Below, one piece after another: positions 7,473 to 14,375 of a DNA stretch of 17,252 nt. The stretch is from CAZAFM01 sp964484395 (GTDB lineage Bacteria > Campylobacterota > Campylobacteria > Campylobacterales > CAZAFM01). Both the position numbers and the translations under genes were made by a program. Each line of letters begins with the position of its first letter. Position 1 is the first letter of the stretch. Below the pieces are notes generated by a model. It made no database searches, was not told the origin of the DNA, and saw only the letters and a program-made list of their open reading frames with translations. The stretch covers positions 1 through 17,252 of the forward strand of contig CAZAFM010000051.1 in the NCBI GenBank assembly GCA_964484395.1, in the 5' to 3' direction.

Positions 7473-7699
7473 TTAAAACTTATCATATTCTGGTGGTTCT
7501 ACATCAGATGCTTTTGCAAGAATTTTTAGTGCATGCTCTCTAGAGCCTCTTTTTGCTCTTTTTTCTAAAGCATCAACTGTTTTAAGGTTGCTATTTTTTC
7601 TGCCACAGCATTTACTATAAACTGATTTATAGAAACTTCGCCTTTTAACTCTTCTATATCACTTTTATAATAATATGGCAATCTTAACGCATAATTCAT
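7473..7699 (-). pseudogene. Frameshifted ribbon-helix-helix-type antitoxin
   Basis: The ATG (7699-7697) has a near-perfect Shine-Dalgarno GGAGGA (7710-7705) 5 nt upstream. The frame reads MNYALRLPYYYKSDIEELKG and continues through SINQFIVNAVAEKIATLK before a premature TAG. From the run of four A's (minus strand; 7583-7580) the adjacent frame continues as TVDALEKRAKRGSREHALK and ends EPPEYDKF with TAA at 7475-7473. Restoring one A gives an uninterrupted 75-residue protein of the kind paired with PIN toxins: a short basic strand, then an SINQFIVNAVAEK helix typical of Arc/CopG-like DNA-binding antitoxins. Its ATG overlaps the toxin's TGA as ATGA, so the order is toxin first, antitoxin second. 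Either a genuine one-base deletion or a homopolymer sequencing error. Confidence 0.6.
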
Positions 7700-7983
7700 T
7701 TCAGTCCTCCTACTAATTGTAAAAACTCTTTTGGTGTTACCACTTTTATATTAAATACTGTATCGATATTTCCAAAATCTTTTTGATTATAAGTGACAAT
7801 ATAATCTGCGCTAGCATTAAAAGCGGTTTCTAAAACCATATCATCTTTAGTAATTTCTGGATATTTTTGTAGATTACTATCTCTACAAAGCACATCCGTA
7901 TACTCTGTAACTAAAGTATTAGATACTACACTTATTTTTTCTTTATTTTGAAACAACCAAACCAACAGCTTGTTTGATACTCC
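7696..7983 (-). pseudogene. PIN-domain toxin (COG1569/TIGR00305-like), truncated and internally deleted
   Basis: The conserved frame starts near GVSNKLLVWLF (7983 downward) and ends KVVTPKEFLQLVGGLK with TGA at 7698-7696. KDDMVLETAFNASADYIVTYN-type residues followed by DFG match the C-terminal half of the PIN family once annotated as toxin-antitoxin component. Two parts are missing compared with the family's usual ~140 residues: the first ~20 residues, including the first catalytic aspartate of the D-T-N-V motif, and about 35 residues between LCRDSNLQKYPEI and TKDDMVLE. No ATG start exists; the only start codon that gives an ORF is a TTG at 7965. A nuclease lacking its first acidic ligand should be inactive. 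The upstream junction runs into a helix-turn-helix remnant. Confidence 0.65.
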
Positions 7984-7984
7984 A

Positions 7985-8071
7985 TTTATGTTTAGAGATA
8001 GTTTTAATATTTAGATTGTACTTTTTAGCTAATTCAAGATTTGTTAAATCAGGTTTGTGTATGATTTCTCC
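7985..8071 (-). pseudogene. Helix-turn-helix remnant, possibly a transposase N-terminus
   Basis: A minus-strand frame reads GEIIHKPDLTNLELAKKYN and then LNIKTISKHK. This is a classic helix-turn-helix pattern (ELAKKYN-x-x-x-KTISK) of the sort found at the N-terminus of IS3/IS481-type transposases. It is bounded upstream by an in-frame stop and merges downstream, in a different frame, into the PIN toxin remnant at about 7984. I see no inverted repeats or target duplication, so the element type is not established; a fragment of a small DNA-binding regulator is the alternative. Together with the two decayed toxin-antitoxin genes it fills the 7407-8183 gap; the remaining bases 8072-8183 show no gene. 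Confidence 0.4.
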
Positions 8072-8183
8072 TAAATGCTAGTAAATTTAAAGCATCGGAG
8101 TGTTAAACCTGTGACATTTATAAAACCCTTATTAGATGAAAAAGACTTTACTATAATGTTCTCAAGTTATTGCTTTTGTTTTT

Positions 8184-9284
8184 ATGAAGCTAGGCAACCA
8201 TAATATGGTGAGACTGAAACTATCTTTATTTCTTTTGATGTGTAGCATCTGTGCGTTCCCTTCTTTGGTAAATGCAGAGTCAAAAATTGCTACCGAAGAA
8301 ACCGAAATTCTCTTTCATGATGCGCATTGGCATTTGACGAATTACATTCAGGAGGGTCCTGCCATTGAGGACTTTTTAGAAATAATGGAAGGAAAAATCG
8401 GACGGGCTGTGTTATTCGGGATTCCCCTGCAACAAAAGTGGGATTATTTTGTCTCTGGAGAACGCAAGCCCGATTATTATCTGCTTTCAGATGCTAGACT
8501 TTACTACTACTCTTTTGTTGATGCGATGATAGCTGAGGAGTACCGCAGGCTCTCTCCAAAGTCTCAAAAACACTTTGACCCTATGATTACGGGCTTTAAC
8601 CCCACAGATATGCATGCCACAGATCATATTCGCAGGGTGCTAAAAACATACCCCGGAGTATTTTCTGGTATAGGTGAATTTACCATTCATAAAGAGTTTG
8701 TCGGTCCCAAAATTGCCGGTCATGTTGCTAGCTTGCACAATGAGGCTCTTGACCGAATTTTGGCTCTTGCAAGTGATATTGGTATGGTAGTCTTACTTCA
8801 CTGTGATATCGACACTGTGCGTCCTACTCCAGGAGGACGTCCGGCTCATTTTGATAATCTCAAAGCGCTATTAAAATCACATCAAGGAGCTACAATCATA
8901 TGGGCACATACAGGTCTTGGGCGTTATGTGAGACCAACGGAGGATCACTTAAGCCTCTTGAAGGAAATGTTAAATGACGCCCAGTTTGATCATGTATATT
9001 TTGATATTTCCTGGGATGAAGTGGCTAAATATATCGTTAAGAGTCCTCAAACAACTATGGCATGGGCTGAGCTGATTAATGAGTACCCAAATCGGTTTTT
9101 GTTTGGAACAGATGCCGTGGCACCAAAAGACAGAGAAAAGTATCTAAAAATATATGATGCATACCAACCGCTATGGGATGCAATCAATCAAAATAGTTCA
9201 TTTATGGTAAGAATTGGGAATTATGAGCGCATATTCGATACGGCAAGTAAGAATGTCCGGGCATGGGAAAAGAAAAACAGATAA
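8184..9284 (+). CDS. Exported amidohydrolase-family metal-dependent hydrolase
   Basis: 366 residues from the ATG at 8184. A second in-frame ATG (residue 8, nt 8205) would give a more compact signal peptide; neither has a strong Shine-Dalgarno. The N-terminus has a basic start, hydrophobic LSLFLLMCSICAFPSL and a probable cleavage site VNA|ES near residue 31, so the enzyme is predicted periplasmic. Amidohydrolase signatures in order: H48-x-H50 (DAHWH), E165 (GIGEFTIHKE), H206 (VLLHCDID), H242 (WAHTGLGR) and D310 (FGTDAV), consistent with a TIM-barrel of the amidohydrolase-2 (PF04909) type. The substrate cannot be told. Codon use (CCC, CGG, GGG, CGC, TCC) is richer in G+C than the flanking genes, and the gene sits beside decayed mobile sequences, suggesting horizontal acquisition. 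Confidence 0.85.
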   Translation: MKLGNHNMVRLKLSLFLLMCSICAFPSLVNAESKIATEETEILFHDAHWHLTNYIQEGPAIEDFLEIMEGKIGRAVLFGIPLQQKWDYFVSGERKPDYYLLSDARLYYYSFVDAMIAEEYRRLSPKSQKHFDPMITGFNPTDMHATDHIRRVLKTYPGVFSGIGEFTIHKEFVGPKIAGHVASLHNEALDRILALASDIGMVVLLHCDIDTVRPTPGGRPAHFDNLKALLKSHQGATIIWAHTGLGRYVRPTEDHLSLLKEMLNDAQFDHVYFDISWDEVAKYIVKSPQTTMAWAELINEYPNRFLFGTDAVAPKDREKYLKIYDAYQPLWDAINQNSSFMVRIGNYERIFDTASKNVRAWEKKNR

Positions 9285-9492
9285 TGCAAAAGTAGAAATT
9301 ATAATTGCTCAAGATTCATGCTAACCAAAATCAGAGAAATACAAATTAGGGTGGCAATTAGCGAGGCTAAAGCCTCACTTTCAGCTTTGGCATAATTATC
9401 ATACTTAGTAAGAATTAAACTATTACCACTCTACACTTTCTGCTTTGACACTCCATTAGTTTATATAAGCCTCTATTTTGTAGAATTCCACC

Positions 9493-9933
9493 ATGATAAT
9501 GATAGAGAATGCAACCATAGACAATATAAAAAGACTACTAGAGATTGAAAAATACTCATTTGGAGAGGATAGTTACCCTCTTAGTAAAAGAGCCTTTTTG
9601 TATCATATCAAAAAGGGAGATAGAGTTTTTGTTGCTAAAAATGGTGAAAAAATATCAGGATATGTACTAATCTTTCGATACTCCAAATCTTTTAGAATCT
9701 ACTCCATCGCTACAAGCAAAGAGTGTCGTGGTAAAGGAGTTGCTAAAAAACTCATAAACTTCTGCATGGATAGAGCCAAAAAAGAGGGTAAAGAGAGTAT
9801 CTCCCTAGAAGTAGCTGAAAGTAACAAAAAAGCCAGAGAGCTGTATGAAAGCTTTGGCTTTAGAGAGTATAGAGCTATTCCTTCATACTATCCACAAGGA
9901 GATACAGGATATAAGATGAGAGCTAAACTCTAG
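9493..9933 (+). CDS. GNAT-family N-acetyltransferase (RimI-like)
   Basis: 146 residues; the ATG at 9499 (two codons later) is an equally possible start, and neither has a clear ribosome-binding site. The acetyl-CoA-binding motif A is in SIATSKECRGKGVAKKL, with the pyrophosphate loop R-G-K-G-V-A, and motif B is SLEVAESNKKARELYESFGF, whose N-x-x-A-x-x-L-Y-x-x-x-G-F pattern is typical of RimI-type enzymes that acetylate protein N-termini. The substrate is not determined: RimI itself usually acts on ribosomal protein S18, but many paralogues exist and none of the expected partner genes is nearby. It is convergent with the response regulator at 9952, leaving only 18 nt between the stop codons. Confidence 0.85.
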   Translation: MIMIENATIDNIKRLLEIEKYSFGEDSYPLSKRAFLYHIKKGDRVFVAKNGEKISGYVLIFRYSKSFRIYSIATSKECRGKGVAKKLINFCMDRAKKEGKESISLEVAESNKKARELYESFGFREYRAIPSYYPQGDTGYKMRAKL

Positions 9934-9951
9934 AATTAAAGTGATTTGAGA

Positions 9952-11319
9952 CTAAAAGAGATCCAAGCCCATATCATCATCATTCCCACCTTTTGATTCC
10001 ATATCTGCTTGAAACTGAAGTGCAGAGCTCATCAATGACTCATCAAGATAGTGAATATCTCTAGTGTTTGCTTCTACAAATATTGAAACCCTCCAGCTTT
10101 TGAGGTCTTTGGCTATGTTTTCTAAGTATATATTTAATAGCGGGATTTTACTCTCCTCAATCTCATTCTCTGCAACCTTACTTAGATATTGAGCAAACTC
10201 CTCTATTGCTCTCCCTAACTCCTCAAACTCTATAAGTGCATAGATAGTTTTTGCATAAGCTAAGAACCTAGAAGACATTCGCTCTAAAATCTGCCCAGTG
10301 TACTCACCATCAACCATATACAAGAGATCCTCTAGCTCATCATCTATCTCACTAAGCTCTGCTAACTCATCAAAAGTAGAGCTTCCTACTTGCTCTTTAT
10401 AGCTCAGAGCATCTATTAGCTCTCTTTTTTTGCTCAAAGTCTCCACTGCTTTTGTATCACTGTATTTTTTGACACTTCGCTTGAAGTAGAGCTCTTTTAA
10501 GCTCTTGTAGTTCTGCTCTATTTTTAGCTTTTGGTACTCACTTAGAGTAATATCCACAAAAGAAAATATAGTTGCTCTATCTTCACACTCACTTAGCTCT
10601 ATTGGCTTAGCGTGGATTTGAAATATCTTCCTACCACCCTTTGTAAGAATGGAGGCTTTTTTTCCTACATCTCCTTGTACTACTTCATATATACTCTGTA
10701 TATATCCATCTCTTTTTTCTAACACTTTATCAAAAGTACCATTTCCTTCATAGCTTATTTTTACTATCTCTTCATCAAAGCTATCTAGAAATCTACTGTT
10801 TAGGTAGAGTGATTTTTTGTTACAGCATACTACACAGGGAAGAGGAATGGAGTCAAGGGAGTCCTTCATGGATTTAAGTTGTAGTTTGTTTAACTTTTCT
10901 CTCTCCTCTTTTTTTCTGTACAGATCTGCTAATCTTCTGTTTTTTATTCCATCAATACTCTTTTGCACCTGTTCTACAAAGTTTGCTATCTTAAAAGGCT
11001 TGAGTATATATCTATTCACTCCATACTCAATAGAGCGTATAAGATATGCACTATCACTATGAGCAGTGGTTACTATTACTCTTACATTTGGATCTATTTT
11101 TTTAATCTCCTCTATCATCTCTAAGCCATTCATCTTAGGCATCTGTATATCACTCATAACTATATCAGGTCTATGAGATTTAAACACCTCTAAACCCTCT
11201 TCACCATTTGTAGCTACAGATATATCATCTTTAGAAAAAAGCTCTCCTAATATATCAACAGTGTGAGATCTAATCTCCTCTTCATCTTCTACATAGAGTA
11301 TTTTAATTCTCTCGTTCAC
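9952..11319 (-). CDS. Response regulator with PAS-like and unrecognised C-terminal domains (455 aa)
   Basis: The start is the GTG at 11319-11317: AGGAGGA (11330-11324) lies 4 nt upstream and overlaps the stop codon of the kinase gene. Residues 1-125 are a receiver domain with E11-D12, phospho-acceptor D57 (MSDIQMP), T85 and K107 (LKPF). A coiled linker (126-155) leads to a PAS-like segment (about 155-270) carrying the cluster C162-V-V-C165-C166. The last ~170 residues are mostly helical and acidic, with SWRVSIFVEANTRDIHYLDE near 410-430 and the acidic tail DDDMGLDLF. I recognise no DNA-binding, cyclic-di-GMP or chemotaxis output domain. It lies 9 nt downstream of the PAS kinase at 11329 and is its likely partner. 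Output is unknown. Confidence 0.88.
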   Translation of the reverse strand: MNERIKILYVEDEEEIRSHTVDILGELFSKDDISVATNGEEGLEVFKSHRPDIVMSDIQMPKMNGLEMIEEIKKIDPNVRVIVTTAHSDSAYLIRSIEYGVNRYILKPFKIANFVEQVQKSIDGIKNRRLADLYRKKEEREKLNKLQLKSMKDSLDSIPLPCVVCCNKKSLYLNSRFLDSFDEEIVKISYEGNGTFDKVLEKRDGYIQSIYEVVQGDVGKKASILTKGGRKIFQIHAKPIELSECEDRATIFSFVDITLSEYQKLKIEQNYKSLKELYFKRSVKKYSDTKAVETLSKKRELIDALSYKEQVGSSTFDELAELSEIDDELEDLLYMVDGEYTGQILERMSSRFLAYAKTIYALIEFEELGRAIEEFAQYLSKVAENEIEESKIPLLNIYLENIAKDLKSWRVSIFVEANTRDIHYLDESLMSSALQFQADMESKGGNDDDMGLDLF

Positions 11320-11328
11320 ATCTTCCTC

Positions 11329-13326
11329 CTAGTAGGTAAGTGCGATAATAAATCTCGCACCGATTTTTTTGTCGTTCTCATATATATTCTCACACCTTAT
11401 ACTACCTTTGAAGCTCCGCTCAACAATCATAGATGACATATATAGACCAATACCAGTCCCCTTACCCTGCTCTTTAGTGGTGAAATATGGCTCAAATATC
11501 CTATCTATAAGACCATCTTCAATTCCACCTCCACTATCTTCAACAACAATATCTACCTTCTCTGAATACTTGCTTGTGTATATCTTTATGTATTTGTTCT
11601 CTATATCTTTTTTCTCAAAAGAATCTCTTGCATTTATCACTATATTGAGTAATACCTGCTCAAACTCATTTGCAAACCCAAAGTACACAATAGAGTTATC
11701 AACCTCAGTTATTAGCTCTATATTTCTGTTTTTTAGCTGGGCATGAAGCATATTTTTGATGTTTTCAACCACATCACAAATCCTAAAGTCTGATCTTTTT
11801 TTATCAGGCTTGAAGTAGTTCATAAAGTCATCTATGATTTTTGACATCTTCTGAGTGTGATTCTCAACACTATTGATAGTTGAATAAAAGTAGTCATCAT
11901 CTAAGCGATCTAGCTGTTTTTTGAGACTCATACTTCCTACTGCAGCACTTATAGCAGTTAGAGGCTGTCTCCACTGATGGGCAATAGCTCCTATCATCTC
12001 ACCCATAGAGGCTAGCTTGCTTTGCTGAATTAGTAGTCTCTCTTGGGCTTTATGCTTCTCCTCCATTTTTTTTACTTCTGTGATATCTATTATAGTTGCT
12101 AGTCGTATTGGCTCACCTGTTGAGTCAAAGATTTTGGAGTAGGTAATGTATGCATTTAATCTCTCATTGTTCTTCTTAAGAAGTGGATATTCACCTTGAA
12201 AATCTTTAAACTCATCACTCATAAACTCTCTATCTATCTCTTCAAGTTTATCCATCAACTCTGGTGAGACTACCATTTTTCTGTTTTTTCCAATAAGTTC
12301 CTCTTGTGTATAGCCTAGCATATCTGCGTATGCTTTGTTTACTTTTAGGTAGATACCTGATGCGTTAGTTAGACTAAGCCCTAACATAGATGAGTCAAAG
12401 ATAGCTGAAGACAAAATCTCATTTTTAGTGGCTTCCATAATGCTCTCTTGTACTTTTTTTTCTAGGTTATTGTTGAGTATCTCTAGTTCTTTGCTTTTTT
12501 TGATAAGAGCATTTTCTATCTTTTTTCTTTCACTAATATCATGACACAGTATATAAAACGCCCTACCGCCATTGTAGTTAAACCCACATCGACTAACCTC
12601 TATTGGTATCTCTCCAACTTTTGATTTTATACAAGACTCAAAAAAGAGGGTTTTTTTTGATTTGTTAATTGTATTGTAGTCATAGAAGTAGCCATTACAA
12701 AAAAGTGTAGATATGTCTCTGCCTAAAAGGTCTTTTTTGTTTTTATATCCTAACTTTTTGTAGCCGGGTTTGTTGATAAACTCTATCTTAGAGTCTTTAA
12801 CTATTATCAAAATATCTGGTATTAAATCTATCAAAGATGAAAACTTCTGCTCAGTCTGTTTATATGCTTCACTAACCACACTATCATCTACATCAAATGA
12901 TAGAATATTAACCACCCCTTCAGCCTCTCCTGAGCTATTTGCAACCTGAAAGGAGGATAGTGAGCCTATTGATATATAGTGCGTAATCTTATTATTTTCT
13001 CTAAAAGGAATAACCTTTTTTTTCTCAACAAACATTTCACTGTTTTTTCTCTTATTGATGAACTCAAAGATAGTCTCACTCTCTTGCTGTTTTATAGTAT
13101 TCCAAAACTCTCTATAAAACTCATCACTATGATAACCTGATTTGAGGATACTTGGGGTTTTTCCTACTACCTCCTCATGTCTATATCCTGTTACTTCACA
13201 AAATCGGTCATTTACAAACTCAATAATCCCATAAGTATCAGTTATAAGAATAGAATCACTGCTTTTTTGACAAGCTAGGAATAGCTTTAGGGAGTCACCT
13301 CGATAACTGTTTAATTCTACACTCAT
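11329..13326 (-). CDS. Soluble histidine kinase with three PAS domains (665 aa)
   Basis: From the N-terminus: PAS1 about 20-130 (ILITDTYGIIEFVNDRF, GYRHEEVVGK), PAS2 about 160-275 (DLIPDILIIVKDSKIEF), a coiled coil, PAS3 about 305-420 (MLGLSLTNASGIYLKVNKAY), then the kinase with H450 in AIAHQWRQPLTAIS, the N-box NIVINARDSF, G1 in EDSGGGI and G2 in GTGIGLYM. There is no signal peptide or membrane segment, so sensing is cytoplasmic; no heme- or flavin-binding residue can be claimed from sequence alone. The gene is co-transcribed with the 455-residue regulator and diverges from the binding-protein/kinase operon across a 152-nt region. Its kinase core is very like that of the membrane kinase on the other side, suggesting the two units arose by duplication (inference). 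Confidence 0.92.
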   Translation of the reverse strand: MSVELNSYRGDSLKLFLACQKSSDSILITDTYGIIEFVNDRFCEVTGYRHEEVVGKTPSILKSGYHSDEFYREFWNTIKQQESETIFEFINKRKNSEMFVEKKKVIPFRENNKITHYISIGSLSSFQVANSSGEAEGVVNILSFDVDDSVVSEAYKQTEQKFSSLIDLIPDILIIVKDSKIEFINKPGYKKLGYKNKKDLLGRDISTLFCNGYFYDYNTINKSKKTLFFESCIKSKVGEIPIEVSRCGFNYNGGRAFYILCHDISERKKIENALIKKSKELEILNNNLEKKVQESIMEATKNEILSSAIFDSSMLGLSLTNASGIYLKVNKAYADMLGYTQEELIGKNRKMVVSPELMDKLEEIDREFMSDEFKDFQGEYPLLKKNNERLNAYITYSKIFDSTGEPIRLATIIDITEVKKMEEKHKAQERLLIQQSKLASMGEMIGAIAHQWRQPLTAISAAVGSMSLKKQLDRLDDDYFYSTINSVENHTQKMSKIIDDFMNYFKPDKKRSDFRICDVVENIKNMLHAQLKNRNIELITEVDNSIVYFGFANEFEQVLLNIVINARDSFEKKDIENKYIKIYTSKYSEKVDIVVEDSGGGIEDGLIDRIFEPYFTTKEQGKGTGIGLYMSSMIVERSFKGSIRCENIYENDKKIGARFIIALTY

Positions 13327-13380
13327 ATATAACCCTGCTTATTAGTTGCCAAAAATCTATCATCTGTTTATAACTATTCA

Positions 13381-13396
13381 GTTACAAAATTGTAAC
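13381..13396. promoter_or_regulatory. Palindrome in the divergent control region, candidate operator
   Basis: GTTACAA-AA-TTGTAAC is a perfect 7+7 inverted repeat with a 2-nt spacer in the 152-nt gap between two divergent signalling operons. Half-site-like copies lie nearby: TGTAACT at 13391-13397 is repeated at 13414-13420, 23 nt downstream, and CAGTTAC (13379-13385) resembles CAGTTAT (13437-13443). A TATGAT at 13441-13446 is a plausible -10 box for the rightward operon, with no clear -35 box. No binding protein can be named. Confidence 0.4.
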
Positions 13397-13478
13397 TTTC
13401 CCTATCTCTAGTATGTAACTAATCTGTGGCTTTTATCAGTTATGATATGGCTAGCAAGAAGGCGATTAGGAGGAGCTT

Positions 13479-14375
13479 GTGAGAAGTGACAATGTTTTTA
13501 AAATATCTTTTATTATCTTACTTTTGTTGACTTCTGTGGATGCAAAATGCATCTCTTTTGGTCTTATTCCTTATGGAAATGTTGTTGATATAAACAAAGA
13601 GTATCAAAAGCTAAATAGCTGGATGGAAGAGAACACACAAGTATGTATTGACATAACTATATCAAAAAACTACGAAGATACCATCAAAGCACTCGCCCAA
13701 AAGCAGATAGATTGTGCAAGGGTTGGACCTTTTTCGTATGTACTTGCAAACAAAGAAGTGAAACTAGAGCCACTAGTAGTTGGAGCTAAAAAAGATGGTA
13801 GTTCAACATATAAATCACATCTAATTACAAATACAGAACTAGCAAACAAACTTGATTTGGATGGGCATTTTAAAGGACTAGAAGGGATAAAGGAGCTAGG
13901 AGAGATTATTAAACAAACTGATTCAAAATACTCCATAGGATTTACAGATACTAGCTCAACCTCTGGATATCTTATACCACTATACTATCTACATAGAGCA
14001 GATGTGGAGGTAGATAGAGATTTTCATACAACCCTTTTTAGCCGAACTCATGAAGCTTCAGTTTTAAGCGTCAAAAGCTCAGTCTCAGACTTCTCATTTA
14101 GTAATGACAAAGCTATTGCAAAACTAAAAAAGAGTGGAAGTATAGATGATAATCAAATCTTCATAGCTTGGACTTCAGACCCTATTCCAGACTCTCCTAT
14201 AGTTTGTAGAAAAGACCTTGATAGTGAGCTTAAAAAAAGATTTAAAACTACACTTCTAAAAGTCCCATACTCCTATATTCCAAAATATGGGAAGGTGGCA
14301 TTTTATAAAGAGGTAACACATAAAAATTATGAGATTATAGAAGCAATTCAAGAGTTCGTAGATACTAGTAGATGA
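13479..14375 (+). CDS. PhnD-like periplasmic substrate-binding protein (sensor accessory)
   Basis: The start is the GTG at 13479, with AGGAGG at 13468-13473 5 nt upstream. The signal peptide is MRSDNVFKISFIILLLLTSVDA, cleaved near residue 22; the nearby C24 is not in a good lipobox. The mature part has PhnD-family (PF12974) features: an opening strand ISFGLIPYG, a DCARVGPFSYVLANKEV segment near 83-97, a DTSSTSGYLIPLYYL segment near 155-169, and the WTSDPIPDSPIVCRKDL block near 230-246. Despite the family name, ligands range from phosphonates to oxyanions such as tetrathionate, so the ligand is unknown. No ABC permease or ATPase gene is adjacent; the stop codon overlaps the start of a membrane kinase by 4 nt (ATGA), which argues for a sensing role rather than transport. 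Confidence 0.88.
   Translation: MRSDNVFKISFIILLLLTSVDAKCISFGLIPYGNVVDINKEYQKLNSWMEENTQVCIDITISKNYEDTIKALAQKQIDCARVGPFSYVLANKEVKLEPLVVGAKKDGSSTYKSHLITNTELANKLDLDGHFKGLEGIKELGEIIKQTDSKYSIGFTDTSSTSGYLIPLYYLHRADVEVDRDFHTTLFSRTHEASVLSVKSSVSDFSFSNDKAIAKLKKSGSIDDNQIFIAWTSDPIPDSPIVCRKDLDSELKKRFKTTLLKVPYSYIPKYGKVAFYKEVTHKNYEIIEAIQEFVDTSR

Noticed and set aside
9363..9376. Hairpin GAGGC-TAAA-GCCTC between the amidohydrolase and acetyltransferase genes as a terminator.
   Set aside because: Only a 5-bp stem, nearly 80 nt past the stop codon, and not followed by a T-run on either strand.
9299..9430. Minus-strand 43-residue open frame with a hydrophobic stretch (SLIATLICISLILVSM).
   Set aside because: No in-frame start codon or ribosome-binding site, and no recognisable family; it may be a decayed membrane-gene tail or chance.
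9445..9468. TTGACA at 9445-9450 as the promoter of the acetyltransferase gene.
   Set aside because: No acceptable -10 box at 16-18 nt; TATATA and TATAAG lie only 11-13 nt away.
9952..9970. C-terminal GLDLF of the 455-residue regulator resembles a DNA sliding-clamp-binding motif.
   Set aside because: The key glutamine is absent, the motif is short and acidic tails produce it by chance; nothing else ties the protein to replication.
13337..13356. GG-N10-GC pattern (minus strand TTGGCAACTAATAAGCA) as a sigma-54 promoter for the soluble PAS kinase.
   Set aside because: The -12 half is AAGCA rather than TTGCA, and transcription would start almost at the ATG, leaving no leader.
13479..13546. The binding protein as a lipoprotein through C24.
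   Set aside because: The residues before C24 (VDAK) do not fit a lipobox; ordinary signal peptidase cleavage after DA is more likely.
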